A stretch of DNA of 64,000 nt, taken from the NCBI GenBank assembly GCA_030068075.1, contig CM057826.1:46468558-46532557 (forward strand). Direction: 5' to 3'. Made by a program: the position numbers and the translations under genes. The notes below the pieces were generated by a model. That model was not told the DNA's origin and ran no database searches. It saw only the letters and a list, made by a program, of their open reading frames with translations. The DNA is from Paguma larvata. Taxonomy: Eukaryota > Chordata > Mammalia > Carnivora > Viverridae. Below, one piece after another: positions 39,292 to 51,919 of the stretch (positions within the stretch are counted from its first letter, which is position 1; every line of letters starts with the position of its first letter).

Positions 39292-39583
39292 AGTGTTTCC
39301 CAAAGTGGGGTACCACTGAGTGCACTCTAGATGATACACGGACAAATCTTTTTCTGACGCATTTTTACTTTGATACTTACATGTATTCATTACAATTTAC
39401 TTCAGATAAAAAGGTATTTTTGAACATATGGTGGTCGTTTAAAACTTCTCTTTGGAATAAATTTGTTGAAGTGAAAAATAAATCAATTTAAATAATAACA
39501 TTAAGTATATGGTACCAGTTGGGGGAACTACATAATGGCAGAAATTGCGTGGGTGGGTTGCAAACGGAAGACTGGAAACACTG
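39292..39583. mobile_element. hAT-like MITE
   Basis: Nine-base perfect inverted ends, agtgtttcc (39,292) and ggaaacact (39,574-39,582), extending to the 'cagtgtttccc' type of hAT termini. About 290 bp with an AT-rich interior and no transposase. The family is not named with confidence. Confidence 0.5.
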
Positions 39584-40084
39584 AATCCACGGAATAGCAA
39601 CATGAACCGCCATTCGCCATTCTTTGCTTTTAAATAGTATACACGCAGTCTGTTCGGAGAGTGAAATGTAATGTAGAGACACAGAGACGCATCCACAAAG
39701 ACCAGGGCACTTGGAAACATGAACATAGAAGAGAGAGGCAAGAGATCCTCTCAGACCCCTTGCTCTCCCTAGAAAGCTGTGACTCAGGGGCAAGTGAGCC
39801 TGCGGCCACAAACTCTCTGACCTCCAAATTCCTCTGAATTCAAGAGAAAGCTGCTCTAATTCTTGAAAAGTCCATTAGAAATGTCAATGACATGAGGTTA
39901 CTGCTGTTCACGTTGCTTTCATCTGTGAAGCAAACTGATATTAGTTCACAGAACAGAACCGCCAGTGTGGAATAAACTCTTACTCCCCGGCCTGTGTGCC
40001 TATTGGACTTCAGGTCTCTTTATTAATAGCCACTTTTTTAGGTCATCTTCTGCAAAATATAGACTAGTTTCTTTAAAAAAAAAT

Positions 40085-41170
40085 TCTTGAATAGATAATT
40101 CATTCACATATTTTTTTAAAAAAACAGTTACCAAAATGTTACAAAATGGCCAACTCCCACCCTTATCCTAAGCCACAGCACTTCATTGCCTGAAAGCAAC
40201 CAATATAATCAATTTCTTATCAGTTCTTCTAGTGATACTTTACGCATACATATGTAAACACAAATAAATATTCTTCTTGTCCTCCTTTTTATGCAATAGC
40301 GGCATACTCTACACATACTGCTTAACTTTCCTTTTCGTCGGTTAACAATACGTCTTGAAGAGCAAACCATACCCTACGTGCAAAGAGCTTCTTCATTCTT
40401 TTTTGTGGTTGCGTGATATTTCACTGAATGGATAAAAAGTTATCTTAATGATAGACGTTTAGTCTGTTTCCGATTTTTTTGTCATTGCAAATGACAAGAA
40501 ATGAATAACCTCATATGTATGTCATTTTCTATATGTTTTATGTCTATAACAGGTGATTTTGCCCATCTTTGGCAATGTCTGGAAAATTTTTCATTTTCAT
40601 AACTAGGGAGGGGAGTGCGACTGAGATTTTCGAGTAGAGTGCGGGATGCTGCTAAGCCTCCTCCACGGCACAGGACAAACTCATGACAAAGAATTATCCA
40701 GCCTGAAATGTTAATAGTGCCGAGGTTGGGAAACCTTGGTCTACATAAAACATTTCTAGAAGTAGAATTGCTATGTCAAAGGATATTTGCATCTGTTATC
40801 TTATTGAACGTGACCCAATTATTCTCCACAGAGGTTGTGCCATGAACATTCCCTAGGGCCACATGTGAGATGCTTGCTTTGTCAAAACCTCACCAACACC
40901 ATTACCATATGTTTTGATCTTTGCAAGTCTGACAGGTTTAAAAAATGGTATCTTTGTATCATGTATATGCATTTCTGTTTTCGTAGGAAGTTTGAGCCTT
41001 TTTTCATATATTTAAGAGGAATTTGTATTCCTTTTCCCAGTCTTTTATAATGTTGCTAATATTTTCCTTAATACTTTGTAGGAGCTCTTTATTAGCTCAG
41101 TTCTTTGCGCAGACTGGTTTGGACCTACCTTTTCATTGTCAAGAGATTTGTGTCCACCCGCCAATCATTC
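40085..41170 (-). repeat. L1M-type fragment with a hAT insertion
   Basis: Reverse-oriented old L1 on both sides of a DNA transposon: 'actttccttttcgtcggtt', 'agtctgtttccgatttttt' before it, and 'tagaattgctatgtcaaagg', 'tgaacattccctagggcc' after it. Confidence 0.6.
40550..40740. mobile_element. hAT-Charlie-type MITE
   Basis: Recognisable phrases 'tttggcaatgtctggaaaa', 'gggatgctgctaagcctcc', 'acaaagaattatccagcctg', 'aatagtgccgaggttggga'. Non-autonomous, old. Exact family name not certain. Confidence 0.65.
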
Positions 41171-42079
41171 TGGAAATCTTATTTGAACCATTCCTATTAA
41201 GAGTTTTGTCACAGGGTTCACACACATCACTTTCTGCTGCATACTTAGTCTAACCTGCTGTTCCTTCAATCAATCAATTAAAAAATATTAGTTGATCATC
41301 ACCTCTGGGCTAGGGTTATTTTCTGAAATGTAGTGAAGTTGTTATTCATTTATATGCTTTGGTCACTGACTCTTCAATGTTTGAAAGGTATATAGAAAAA
41401 TATACAGTTTCGAATTCATTAAAAATCTCAAATGGCCTATTCTGGAAAGAAGGAGGATTTTGAAAAAGCAGTCACAGAACAGGGGACAAAATTTTTTCAA
41501 GGTACAGGACATCTTGAGGGTTTGCTTCACACTGGCATGGAGCACTCACTTCTTGTTCTCAGTTTCTATATACGTCCTTTTCTCTCTACTCACTTTTGAA
41601 AGCAAATTTAAACAAAAAACGCTTTTTAAAGGCTAGGATCACTAATATCTTAATCTAACACGAAGTCTAGAAATTATTCCCGAATTACTGCTTCACTTCT
41701 AAAATAAATATATCCACATAAAAGTATATGGAATCTATGAAGAAAATGGTTATCGCCCAAGAAGAAGATGAGAAGACCTACCGTGAACTTGAACCTCCGT
41801 GGATAAAGAAGAAAGAAGAGCAGGTGATAGGTGCTGCCTGGCTGCCGCTGATGGCTAATGAGGTCAAGAGGCTAGAAGGGCAAAAAGACCTGCATCATTT
41901 TGCACACCCAGCATTCGACGTGTACCTCTCAGCTCTCTCCCATAAATCTGCCAATTTGTAGTACAGGGCGGTGTTTTTAAATTTATGACTGCTTTAAAAT
42001 ATTATTTTCACTTTTCTGCCTAGTAAATTCACATGCTCCCTGCAACAACTTCAAATATTCTAGAAATATTACGCTTACT

Positions 42080-42858
42080 CTGTCAAAGTCTGCTGTAGTG
42101 CCATCCACATGTGAGAGCCAGTGTCAGCAGTATTCCTTCTTGTATTGAGTTTTGTATATACTATTATGTATTTTATTATTTCTCTGAGGTGAGGTTCCAT
42201 CTATTGCTCCATACCTGCTATTTTCAGTTAATGTATATATCTTTGTCCTTCCATATAGACCTCTTTGTTAATGGCTACAGGATGGATGAGCCATAATTAA
42301 TTTACCATTTGTCTATTGGCAAATATTCAAGCTTCTCTAGGTTTTGTTTTTTTTCATATAAACAAGGCTGTTCTGATATCCTTTTCCCTACATCTTTAGA
42401 TATTTTGGACAAATGTTTCTGTAGGATAAATCCTATAAGGGAAATGCATTTATTTATTTATTTTAATTAACCATTTTTAAATACAATAAAATAAATACAA
42501 GTTCGTGGTACAAAAGTGAAAGAGTGTAGAAAGATAGGTTAAAAGAAAAGCTCTTGGGGCACCTGGGTGACTCAGTTGTTAAGCGGCTGAGTTCAGCTCA
42601 CGACATGATCTCGCAGTTCATGCGTTGGAGCCCCACACTGGGCTCCGAGCTGACAGATCAGAGCCTGGAGCTTATTTTGGATTCTGGGTCCCTCTCTCTC
42701 TCTCTGCCTCTCCCCTGCTCGTGCACTCACTCTCTCTCTCAAAAGTGAATAAACATTAAAAAAAATTGGAAAAAGAAAAAGAAAAGCTCTCTTCCTATTT
42801 CCTAATCCCAGATACCAGAACTGTTTCCACAAGTATCTGCTCTTAATAGTTTCTTGTG
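42080..42858 (-). repeat. L1M-type fragment split by a SINE
   Basis: Reverse old L1: 'taccatttgtctattggca', 'aaacaaggctgttctgatatc', 'ttctgtaggataaatcctat', resuming after the SINE at 42,556 with 'ttcctaatcccagataccag'. Confidence 0.55.
42556..42770 (+). mobile_element. SINEC SINE
   Basis: Head 'ggggcacctgggtgactcag', body 'cgagctgacagatcagagcc', A-tail. Target-site duplication aaaagaaaagctct on both sides. Confidence 0.94.
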
Positions 42859-43070
42859 GGGGTGCCTGGGAGGCTCAGTCGGTTAAGCGGCCAACTTCGG
42901 CTCAGGTCATGATTTTACGGTCTGAGAGTTCGGTCCCGCATCGGGCTCTGTGCTGACAGCTGGGAGCCTGGAGCCTGCTTCGGATTCTGTGTCTGCCTCT
43001 CTTTCTGCCCTTCCCCTGCTCATGCTCTGTCTCTCAAAAATAAATAAACGTTAAAAAAGTTTAAAAACAA
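42859..43070 (+). mobile_element. SINEC SINE
   Basis: Head 'ggggtgcctgggaggctcag', body 'cccgcatcgggctctgtgct', tail 'aataaataaacgttaaaa'. Target-site duplication gtttcttgtg (42,849 and 43,071). It lies close downstream of another copy in the same orientation. Confidence 0.95.
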
Positions 43071-43589
43071 GTTTCTTGTGAGAAAGTCCACTCATACTTT
43101 TAAGAAAGATCCCAAATTTCCCTCTGGAAACTGTACAACAGTATAGTCCACTTTCTTTCTTTCTTTTTTTCTTTTCTTGCTTTTTTCCCTTTGAGGGTAA
43201 AATCCTCACTTTGGTTCTCTTGGAGAGTCAGGGTGCTACTACTAACAAGATGGAAGACGTTAAGCGTAGCTAGTGTTTTCCCCACAGCACAACCAGCCTC
43301 ATCAAAAACCACAGTGTGAGAAGTTGAGGTGAGGAAAGCCAGTTGACTCTGGTTTAGCTATGACTAAAAGGTGTTACGGAAAAGAGGAACGAAAAGAAGG
43401 CAGGTGTGGGATGGATCATAGTTTCCTGACTTTAAGTCAGCTCAGGAGCCTCAAAGTATGCTCCCATAATTTCAGATTCTCCTGGAATTACAAAGTTTCA
43501 TGGAGGTGGGTCCAGGTGAAAATGGGTTAGGGGGGAGAGCAGTCAACAACGGCAAATCACAAAGTGCACTGGTGTTTTAGAAGAAGCTG

Positions 43590-43810
43590 GTGTTTTGCAT
43601 TGAGATACTAAGGATCACGTCTTTATTGGGTATTAGGCAACATGCTGGGTGCCTTTCCACAGCTCAGGTCACAATAACCCTGAGAGGCAGCTGTCAACAA
43701 TCTCATTACACCTTACGAACTAAAAGAACTAAGAAGAGCTATAAGAACTAAGCCCAAAGAACAAAGACAACTTTGTCCCATGTTACTTGTCACCACAGAG
43801 ATTCAAATCA
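43590..43810 (+). repeat. MIR
   Basis: 'ttattgggtattaggcaaca', 'ctcaggtcacaataaccctg', with an altered middle carrying several short 'agaactaa' echoes. Confidence 0.5.
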
Positions 43811-44799
43811 TGGCGTTTGTAAGTTCTGAATCTCTGCTTTTCTCCCCTGCAGTACGAGGGATCCTTTGTCATAAAAGACAAAACGCTGAGTTGGGAAACT
43901 GGGAGCAAATTCATGGGCTACTTTGAGCATGTTTTAAAGAGAGGACAAAACTAAAATCCAGGAAGGTGCCCCAAGCCGATTTTAGAACTGGTATTCTGCT
44001 GTGGGGGGGACACGGGGGAACAACCCTCAAATCATTGACTTAAGTTTCATCCACATGACATCAGTTTTAATTTCAATTGTGTCATTGCGTGATTTCACAT
44101 TTGTACAATGAATTACACCCTGGGAGAGGCATTGAGCAAAATCTTTGAAATGCCTTGTTAAAATCATCACCAGTAAGACTTTGTAATCATAAAGAAACTC
44201 TGATGAAGGCAGTACGTGGCTATTTTTACAGTGTGATCCGGGAAAGTCTTAAATGTTTCACTCCCCCTTTGAAAAATACTCTCTCCCCCAATGCCTGAAA
44301 TTCAATTAAGAAAGCTCCTTCTTGGCTTCAGTCTCTGATATCTGTCCTAATCCAAATTCCTCTGAAACAAACTAAGCTTTAATTTATCAGTGAGTTAAAC
44401 CTTTAAAGAATGACTATTAGGGGAAGGTTTTGACAGGTGAGTGGGAGAAAAAGCAGGAAGCAAAAGCCCCGTGAGAGCAAATGCAACACAGTCGGGAAAA
44501 CCAGGAAACAGGCCCCTTTTCATTTTACAAATAATTTGCAAATTAATTTATTCCAAAATGTCAAAATCACCAGTATCGCCAGTTAAAAATTAATGTTGCC
44601 CCTCCCAAACGGTGGCTCCTGGTTGCATTATTTGCTTAAAAGAAAATCACTCCCAAACTGTGGACACGTAAAGACAAGAGAACAAGGTCTTATTTTTCCG
44701 TGCAGCAAAGGAAAGTAAGCAAAACTTGAATGATTGGTTTAGCATGTGAATGAGTTTATTTTGCCAGTAGGTTTATGTAGCTTTTTTAAGTCCTCTAAG

Positions 44800-44950
44800 T
44801 TAACCCAATGATTCAGGGACTATTATTATTCTCATTAAAAAACAAAACAAAACAAAACAGGGCAATTGAGAAGTTGAGATACTTGCCTCAGGTTGCACAG
44901 CTGGTCAGGTATAAGCTGGTCTACCTGAGCCGAAAGTTCCAATTGTCTCC
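44800..44950 (+). repeat. MIR with (AAAAC)n insertion
   Basis: 'ggactattattattctcatt' then an AAAAC run (44,837-44,859), resuming 'gatacttgcctcaggttgca'. Confidence 0.6.
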
Positions 44951-45289
44951 CATTTTGCTTCTCCAAAGCAGGGAGGTGAAGTTCTGCTGTTTTTCAAGTA
45001 CCTTTCATAGGTGTCAGACACATCGCGTCACTGACGTACCCGCTGGACTAGCCTAGCAGACACAGACCCAATGTTATAGGAGTGAAGTAGAGGTATTATT
45101 CTGAGGAAGCAGAGAATGGGCTCCCCCTCTCAAATCCAGTATAAGCATTGCATGGCCGAATAGGGCACGGACAAATGTCTGCTGGGTCACGGCTTAGAGC
45201 ATCAATCATGCAATTGATTGTTCCGTGTGGGGAGTTTGGAAAATGAAAATCTCCTGTGGGAAGTCAGGGGAAGGGCAAGAGCCATGAAA

Positions 45290-45480
45290 CACATTAGTTA
45301 AGCGCTCAGGCTCTGGAGTCCTAGACTTGGGCTTGTATCCTGCCCTTCCACTCAGTAAGAGACTTGGCCTCTCTAACCTCAATTTCCTCACATGCAAGAT
45401 GCGGCAATGATGCTTTGCAGGATCGTGGGATTAAATGGGCTTTGGCCGTTGAGTGACTGAAGTATAAGAAGTGCTCAAAA
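45290..45480 (-). repeat. MIR
   Basis: Reverse MIR: 'gcgctcaggctctggagtcc', 'ctctaacctcaatttcctca', 'atcgtgggattaaatgggc'. Confidence 0.7.
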
Positions 45481-46246
45481 ATGTTAATTGTCCTTTCTTT
45501 TGGTTTTGTTCCCTGCCTCTCTCCTTGAAAGTCACAATCCAAAGTTCTATTTTATACAATATATTAACATAAAAAGAAAGGGATATAAAAGCTGCATGCA
45601 CGAGCTTGCCTTTGTGCACATATACGGGCACCAGCATCTTGTCAGATTGTGTTTGACACACGTCCGGTGTCCAGGGGGAAGCTTTGGAATATGAGGACAC
45701 TGTAGCTTTGAACGTGACCAAAGAACAAAGATCAGGCCAAGTGAAGTCCTGTGACTTCTCCCCAAGTGATATAGATGGAATGACAAGAATGAGGGCAGGT
45801 TTTACTTGGTGTCTCTCTTTCCTGATGCCTCTTGTGTGGTTTCCTTGGAAGGGTTACCCTGGAATTTTTTCAGAAATAGCACAGTTGTTTGGGATGATTA
45901 CAGGCACTCACCATTTCTCAGAGATGGAACTGTGTTTAGCTCACGGACCAGCTACTCCGCAGGACCCAGCTGGGGGGATGTGCAGCTGGTCTTGCTTATC
46001 ACATATCAGATCTTGAGAGATTTGAGGACAACTGGCCTCAGGGCACTTGTTCAGGATGAAGAGTGAGTTTTGATGGTGAAATGTGAAATCCATTCCTACG
46101 GAAGAACAAACCTGGTAGCCAGCTTACCTGACAGGCTGTTGAAACACGATGTCTCTTAAAATCCATGTTTTGAAGTCAATGAATATTAAGAGATCAAAGA
46201 GATAATGTAAGGTTAGAGGGGAAATCTTTCTTGGATATCTTGAAGC

Positions 46247-46550
46247 CGCACTGTCCAATAATGGGGCTAGAGCCACGTGTGGCCACTGAGCACTTGAAAT
46301 GTGGCGAGTCCAAATTGAGACGTGTTGTACAATACGTGATTTGAAGGACTTAGTACAAACAGTAATGTAATCTCATTCATTTTTTATGTTGATTACACAT
46401 TGAAATAACATTTTAGATATAATAGGGCAAACAAAATATATTCTTAAAATTAATTTTATTGTTTCTTCCTGCTTTCTTTTAATGTGCTACTAGAAAACTT
46501 TAAGTTACATGTGTGGTTCACATTCTGCTATTATTAGGCAGCACTGCTTT
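46247..46550. mobile_element. hAT-Charlie MITE (MER33-like)
   Basis: Inverted ends around 'gcactgtccaataatgg' and 'attaggcagcactgc'. Text 'tggccactgagcacttgaaa' and 'aaattaattttattgtttc' is typical. About 300 bp. The family name is from memory and tentative. Confidence 0.6.
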
Positions 46551-46589
46551 AGAACTTGCACACGCAACTTTTATCCTACTCACAACTCC

Positions 46590-46990
46590 AGTTAATACTT
46601 AACTCCACTATATACCCTGATTATGATGATCCCAGGCTGGTAACAACCGATACATATCCAAAACTTTGCTACCCTAGGGCTTTTGCTCTTGTTGGGAACT
46701 TTACACCACCCTCCCCACCGGACTTCATATCTGGATCCTTTTTCAACTCTTTGATCTTTTCTCAAAGAATGCCCAAAGAATTCTCTGGAGAATTCTTTGA
46801 TCTTGTCTCCTCTCTCCAGACAGGCCTCCTCTGTCCACAAGTTGGTCACACCAACCTGTTCCATTCTCTTTTTGGCACTTGTTTACATTGCTTGTCTTCT
46901 CAACAAGACTGGAGGCTCCATAAGATAGTCTCCAAGGTTCATCTCTTTCCTGCTCTCAAAACAGCACCTCGTTTCTAGCCGGCTCCCCAG
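46590..46990 (+). repeat. Possible L2 fragment
   Basis: Composition and phrases ('agactggaggctccataaga', 'cagtaaatgtttcctgag') resemble an L2 3' end. Weak. The 140-codon plus frame over it has no recognisable domain. Confidence 0.4.
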
Positions 46991-47999
46991 TAAATGTTTC
47001 CTGAGTAGATAAATGCATTAGCCTTATACCTGACTGAGATTGTTTAAACCGTGTTTCTAAGTGGTGCCCTTTGTTCATATCATTCTGACAGAGCATCTGT
47101 TGTAGGTTTGTCACTATGCCTTAGAGACATGGTGATAGATGTCCTGGCTTCACTCTCAGGGAGCTCAGGACTTAGTGGGTTCCAAGGACAAACGTGTTTG
47201 CAAACAGAGTTGTCACACTGCTGCCATGAGCTTTTGTTGCATTTCTTTATGTATACTACTAAGGAAACAATGCAATAGAGGTCAAAAAACAAGATAACCT
47301 CAAAGCTCAGACTCCCTGTTTACCCACAGCAACAGAAGGCTGTTGAAAAGGCAACTCCCTTGTGCTCTTCTGTTTTTGAAAAACAGTTCAACCATCGCAA
47401 AGAACTATGATTATGGGCAGGACCCAGGCATGTATTTTTAGCTGTGGAAGACTCTAAATGAGAAGATATTTTGAGCCCAAAGGATACATGTTCTCGGAGG
47501 TTGTTAAGGGAAAATTGACCTTTTCATACATCCTTATTTGACAAAAGCAAGCTGCTGACCACTATGTGGAGCTGATGCTTGTTATCCTATAAATGCCTGT
47601 GGGAAAGACAAATGCATTCCACAGAGTTAAACCTGGCTACCTCAAGTTTGTGGAGAAGAGTAGAATAATATTACACTATACATATTTTCTTAACATACTT
47701 CTATATTATTTTATTTTTTACAATGAACACAGATATGTTTTATGCTTCCAAAAATTAATTGTTTTTTAGAAAGAAAATTTAAAAAGAAACACCACAAAGC
47801 CACCTTATATTTGATAGGGGATACTTTTCACATGTCGACTTTTTTTAAATCTCAGTTCTGTGCCTTAGCTGCTAAAGCAAAGGCCAACAAACAGGATCAG
47901 TATCGACAATTAGGAAGTACATACTGAGCTCTCTTCTAGAGAATTTTATGATGTAATGGCTCTCTTACCATAGTTAGGACTTCCTTAACCTTTTAATTG

Positions 48000-48180
48000 G
48001 GAAGGTACCCTTTATCCAGGGCACTCATTATAAGCCAAGCAATTTGTTTACATATGCCATTTTATTCTCCAAATAATCTTTAAAAGATAGGCATTACTAT
48101 CCTAACTTAGTAGATTTAAAAATGAAGTTTAGGAAGGTGAGATGAGTTGCCCAAGGTCACAGAGCTAGTTAGAGGCTGCC
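48000..48180 (+). repeat. MIR
   Basis: 'actcattataagccaagcaa', 'ttttattctccaaataatc', 'gttgcccaaggtcacagag'. Confidence 0.75.
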
Positions 48181-48189
48181 AACTTTGCT

Positions 48190-48760
48190 GAGAAGGACTA
48201 CAAAAGCAACTGGAAAACAAGTAACAAGATGGCAATAAGTACATATCTATCAATAATTACTTAAATATAAACAGTCTAAATGCTCCAATCAAAAGACATA
48301 GGGGGACAGAACAGATTTAAAAAAAAGACTCACCTATATGCTGCCTATGACTCTCACTTCAGACCCAAAGACACATATAGACTGAAAGCAAAGGAATAAA
48401 AAGGTATTCTATGCAAATGGACATGCACACACACAAAATTCCAGGGTAGCAATACTTGCATCAGTCATAATAAGACTTTAAAAAACAAAAATGGTAACAA
48501 GAGACAAAGAAGGACATTACATAATGATAAGGGGACCAATACAAGGAGAGGATATAACAATTGTAAATATCTATGCATTCAACATTGGAGCACCTTAATA
48601 CATAAAGCAGTTGGTAACAGACATAACGGGAGAAATTGACAGTAATACAATAATCGCTGAGACTTTAACATCTGACTTACATCAATGAATAGATCTATCC
48701 AGATAGAAAATCAAGAAGAAAATAGAACCCAACTTTGAACCTAGACCTTACCAACTTTTT
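48190..48760 (+). repeat. L1 ORF2 fragment, endonuclease part
   Basis: Translation with stops gives SLNAPIKRHR near 48,265-48,300 and RDKEGHYIMIRGPI near 48,500-48,540, both characteristic of the L1 ORF2 endonuclease region, followed by VNIYAFNIGAP. Multiple stops and shifts mean it is long dead. Confidence 0.8.
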
Positions 48761-49659
48761 GCCCAATTCACCACCATTTACTACCTCTTTCTGAAAGATA
48801 ATGAAGTATTTTGCAACAATTCCATACCTGAATTAAACTCTATTCTCAATGGAAGCCTAATTCTAGGCACTTGTGAAAGGCTTCTGCTCCACCAAATCTT
48901 TTCCCTAACTAGCCTTCCTTGGAGCACGATAGTTCACAATAGAATCTGTCCCATAGAGTAACATCCCCTGGAATCCACTTTCCAAGTACAAGGACACTTA
49001 GAATTGAGTAACATGTTTAGAACATCATTATAAGTCATGACCGTCACAAGATCGTAATGTAAATTAATTACCAAGGAAATAAATCTAGCAAACTTCCAAG
49101 GAAATGAGACATGGGACCAAATGATGAGACTGTGAAGAAGAGATAATTATAGAGCAGAGTCAGGGATGTCCTATGGAGGTGCCATTGTGGAATTGTGGAT
49201 AAATAAAAGGGACTGGAGAATCCAGATGTAGAAAAGAAAGGTGTCGCTGAAGGTATACATCACCATCCAGGACACACCTGATTCAATTACTATGCTAATA
49301 AGGCAATGGATAGGCACAACACAGAGAAAACGGGCACATGTATAATTGGTTTCCCATACTACACTAACCATCCCAGTTCTACAAATGCCACTGTTTGTCA
49401 CAAGTCACTGAGATATACCATTGCTCAATGAGTTAAAATCAGTGACCCCATTAAGAAACAATTCACAGGTCATGTTCTCCCAGGAGTCTGCTCAGAGAGT
49501 CTCTCTTAGGTACTAAGGGTCAAGAAATAACTTCTGGATACATGGGGGTTAGTTTACAGAGCTAATGGATCTTATCTAGTAGTGGATTTCTATAACCAAC
49601 CAGGACAAAAATACAGTCTCCTCTCTTCTTTAAATGGAATGTACTTTTTTTCCCCACAG

Positions 49660-49764
49660 AAGAAGCGCACATTGAAGGGCTCCATTGAACTCTCCCGAAT
49701 CAAATGTGTCGAGATTGTGAAAAGTGACATTAGTATCCCATGCCACTATAAATATCCATTTCAG
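49660..49764 (+). CDS. ITK: ITK coding exon 2: PH domain
   Basis: Residues 47-81, KKRTLKGSIELSRIKCVEIV to KYPFQ. The acceptor is tttttttccccacag and the donor GTAAGT, phase 0 at both ends, 105 bp. It encodes PH-domain strands, including the TLKGSIEL turn shared by TEC kinases. The sequence agrees with human ITK as remembered. Confidence 0.98.
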
Positions 49765-50179
49765 GTAAGTCCACTCTGCCTGAGAGTGCTAGTTCTTCAT
49801 TCCTTGGATGATGGTTGAAATTCTCAGTCATTGTAATAGAAGGTGGACCAGGGATAACTGATCTACAGTTAGATCTTAGACTAAGTCCAGAAGAAAGCCT
49901 CTGTGTTCTTTCAATCATTGATTCATTCATTCCACAAAGCACAAAATTTTGAAAATTTGTCATTCCTCATTTCCTTTTCTCTCAGGTCTTCCCTGCCTTA
50001 ACAAAAGTCCCAATTGCCTACTCCTAGAGGAAGGAAAAAAATTATCATTGGCTCCAAGCCTAATATCCTAAGTGCCATTTACTTATGACTTGGGGCAGGA
50101 GATTGCGATACTTGATTATAAATTGTTTGGAGGTTCTGGGACAAAAACTCTCAGATTTTACAATCTGAGAACTGTTTAG

Positions 50180-50388
50180 CATTGTATTGTCCAATACAGT
50201 AGCCACTAGCCATAGGTGTATGTTTAATATTTAAATGTAAATTAATTTTAATTAATCAATATTAAAAATTCAGCTCCTGAGTCACACTAAGCCACACTGA
50301 ATGCATGAACATTTCACATGTTCAATAGCTATGTGCTGATCGCACAGAATAGAACATTTCCATCATTGCAGAAAGTTCTACTAGACAG
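50180..50388. mobile_element. hAT-Charlie MITE (MER3-like)
   Basis: About 210 bp. 'attgtccaatacagtagcc' at one end, 'agaacatttccatcattgc' and 'gaaagttctactagacag' at the other. The family name is tentative. Confidence 0.65.
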
Positions 50389-50960
50389 AGTAGGTAGAGG
50401 TTATCTTTAGTCTTTAGGTCATGACATTGTCCAAATCTTGGCATCGCTCTGGGCATCTATGACTCTGAAGGAATGGATGTCTTCTTGTATGTTCTAGGGT
50501 ACTATTACTCTTTGCCAATTTGAGGGGTAAATATTCCATTTTTAATGTGATATAGAAAAAGATTCTTTTTCTACTAGAAAGTTGACCTCCATGAGTTGAA
50601 ATATTTAGTAATTAAAGTAAAGCAAATAACACGTATTTTCCCATCAATAAATTCCCATTAAAAATGAGTTCATGAGTAAAAACCGGTGGAATTCAAAGAA
50701 GATCTATAGTTTAGTTAATCATTTTGGACCAATGTCAACTTCTTTGGAAACTGTACTATGGTTATGTAATAAGACGTTATCATTAGGGAAAGGTGGGTGA
50801 AAAGAACACAAGAATCCTGTACTATTTTTGAACTTCTTGGATGTCTTATATTATTTCAAAATAAGAAGGTTTTAAAATCTCAATTATAAATTTTTCATCT
50901 ATTATCTTACTCTCATATGACAGAAAGATTTTTTTAATCACTTAAAAATTAATATGAGAG

Positions 50961-51170
50961 AGGCACCTGGGTGGCTCAGTCAGTTAAGTGTCTGACTTCA
51001 GCTCAGATAATGATCTCACGGTTCTTGGTTTCCAGCCCTGAGTGGGGCTCTGAGCTGACAGCTTGGAGCCTGGAGGCTGCTTCAGGGTCTATGTCTCTTT
51101 CTCTCTCTCTCTCTGCCCCTCCCTTCTTGTGTTCTTTCTCTCTCTCTCTCAAAACTAAATAAATATTTTT
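50961..51170 (+). mobile_element. SINEC SINE
   Basis: Head 'ggcacctgggtggctcagtc', CT run, tail 'aactaaataaatattttt'. Target-site duplication around ttaatatgagag / ttaatatgagaa. Confidence 0.94.
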
Positions 51171-51466
51171 TTAATTAATATGAGAAATATATATGCTGTC
51201 ACATGGAGAGCTTTTTCTCCAGCTATTTTAATTTAGCAATTGCTTACTGGTAGCGTGGAATGTGAGAGAAGTAGTCTGAGCTGGGAGATTCACCCTGTGT
51301 GAATTCAAATTTCTGGATAAAAAGGACACCGGTCCCCTAATTGCCCAGATGTTTATGATGACAAACACCTGAGGCCCCACTCTCGGCCCAGTAAGTTAAA
51401 TGGGCCTGCTGTCAATCATCCTGCTCTCTGGGCACACTGCTCATCTTGGACTCTCTGTATCTCCAG

Positions 51467-51548
51467 GTTGTACATGACAACTACCTCCTGTATGTGTTTG
51501 CTCCAGACCGTGAGAGCCGGCAGCGCTGGGTTCTGGCCCTAAAAGAAG
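51467..51548 (+). CDS. ITK: ITK coding exon 3: end of PH domain
   Basis: Residues 82-108 and the first base of Glu109: VVHDNYLLYVFAPDRESRQR ... LALKE. The segment RESRQRWVLALKE forms the C-terminal helix of the PH domain with its conserved Trp102. Acceptor ctccag, donor GTAATT, 82 bp, ends in phase 1. Confidence 0.98.
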
Positions 51549-51919
51549 GTAATTACTCTCCTATGCAAAGAGGTCCCTGAGATCGCTTGATCCTCTAGCA
51601 GCCTTGGACTCCACAGTAAGATACAGGGCAGCTGATGGTCAAATATTTCTCACTTTTAGTATTGGTGTTGGATCCCAACTTTTCATCCTGGGCCCAAGAG
51701 GCAACAATCAGTCCTGTGTAGGGTTGGCCAGATCAAGTGTACCACCTCCTTTTATAAGGCTTTGAGCTAAGGATGGTTTTTGTATTTTAAAATGGTCCAT
51801 TTTTAAGGATTATAGAAGCACCTCCATAATATATCGATTTTGCCTGCTGCTGAACAACACCTGAAATATTGACCATCTGACCCTTTAAGAAAAAGTTTGC
51901 CAACTCCCGGTCTAGTGTG

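Larger units (their letters stand above)
29767..49659 (+). other. ITK intron 1 (19.9 kb)
   Basis: Bounded by donor GTATGT and acceptor tttttttccccacag. It holds five identified TE insertion groups (listed separately) and much unassigned sequence. Stretches without an assigned repeat longer than 300 bp: 29.8-31.2, 31.4-32.6, 35.6-36.9, 37.3-38.6, 38.8-39.3, 39.6-40.1, 41.2-42.1, 43.1-43.6, 43.8-44.8, 45.5-46.2, 46.99-48.0 and 48.8-49.66 kb. In these I see no supported gene. Confidence 0.9.
49765..51466 (+). other. ITK intron 2
   Basis: GTAAGT...CCAG. Contains a MER3-like hAT MITE (50,180), an L1 3' end scrap (about 50,740-50,880) and a SINEC (50,961). The remainder is unassigned. Confidence 0.85.

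Noticed and set aside
48190..48760. Active L1
   Set aside because: Only part of ORF2 is present, with stops and shifts, and there is no ORF1, 5' UTR or 3' end around it.
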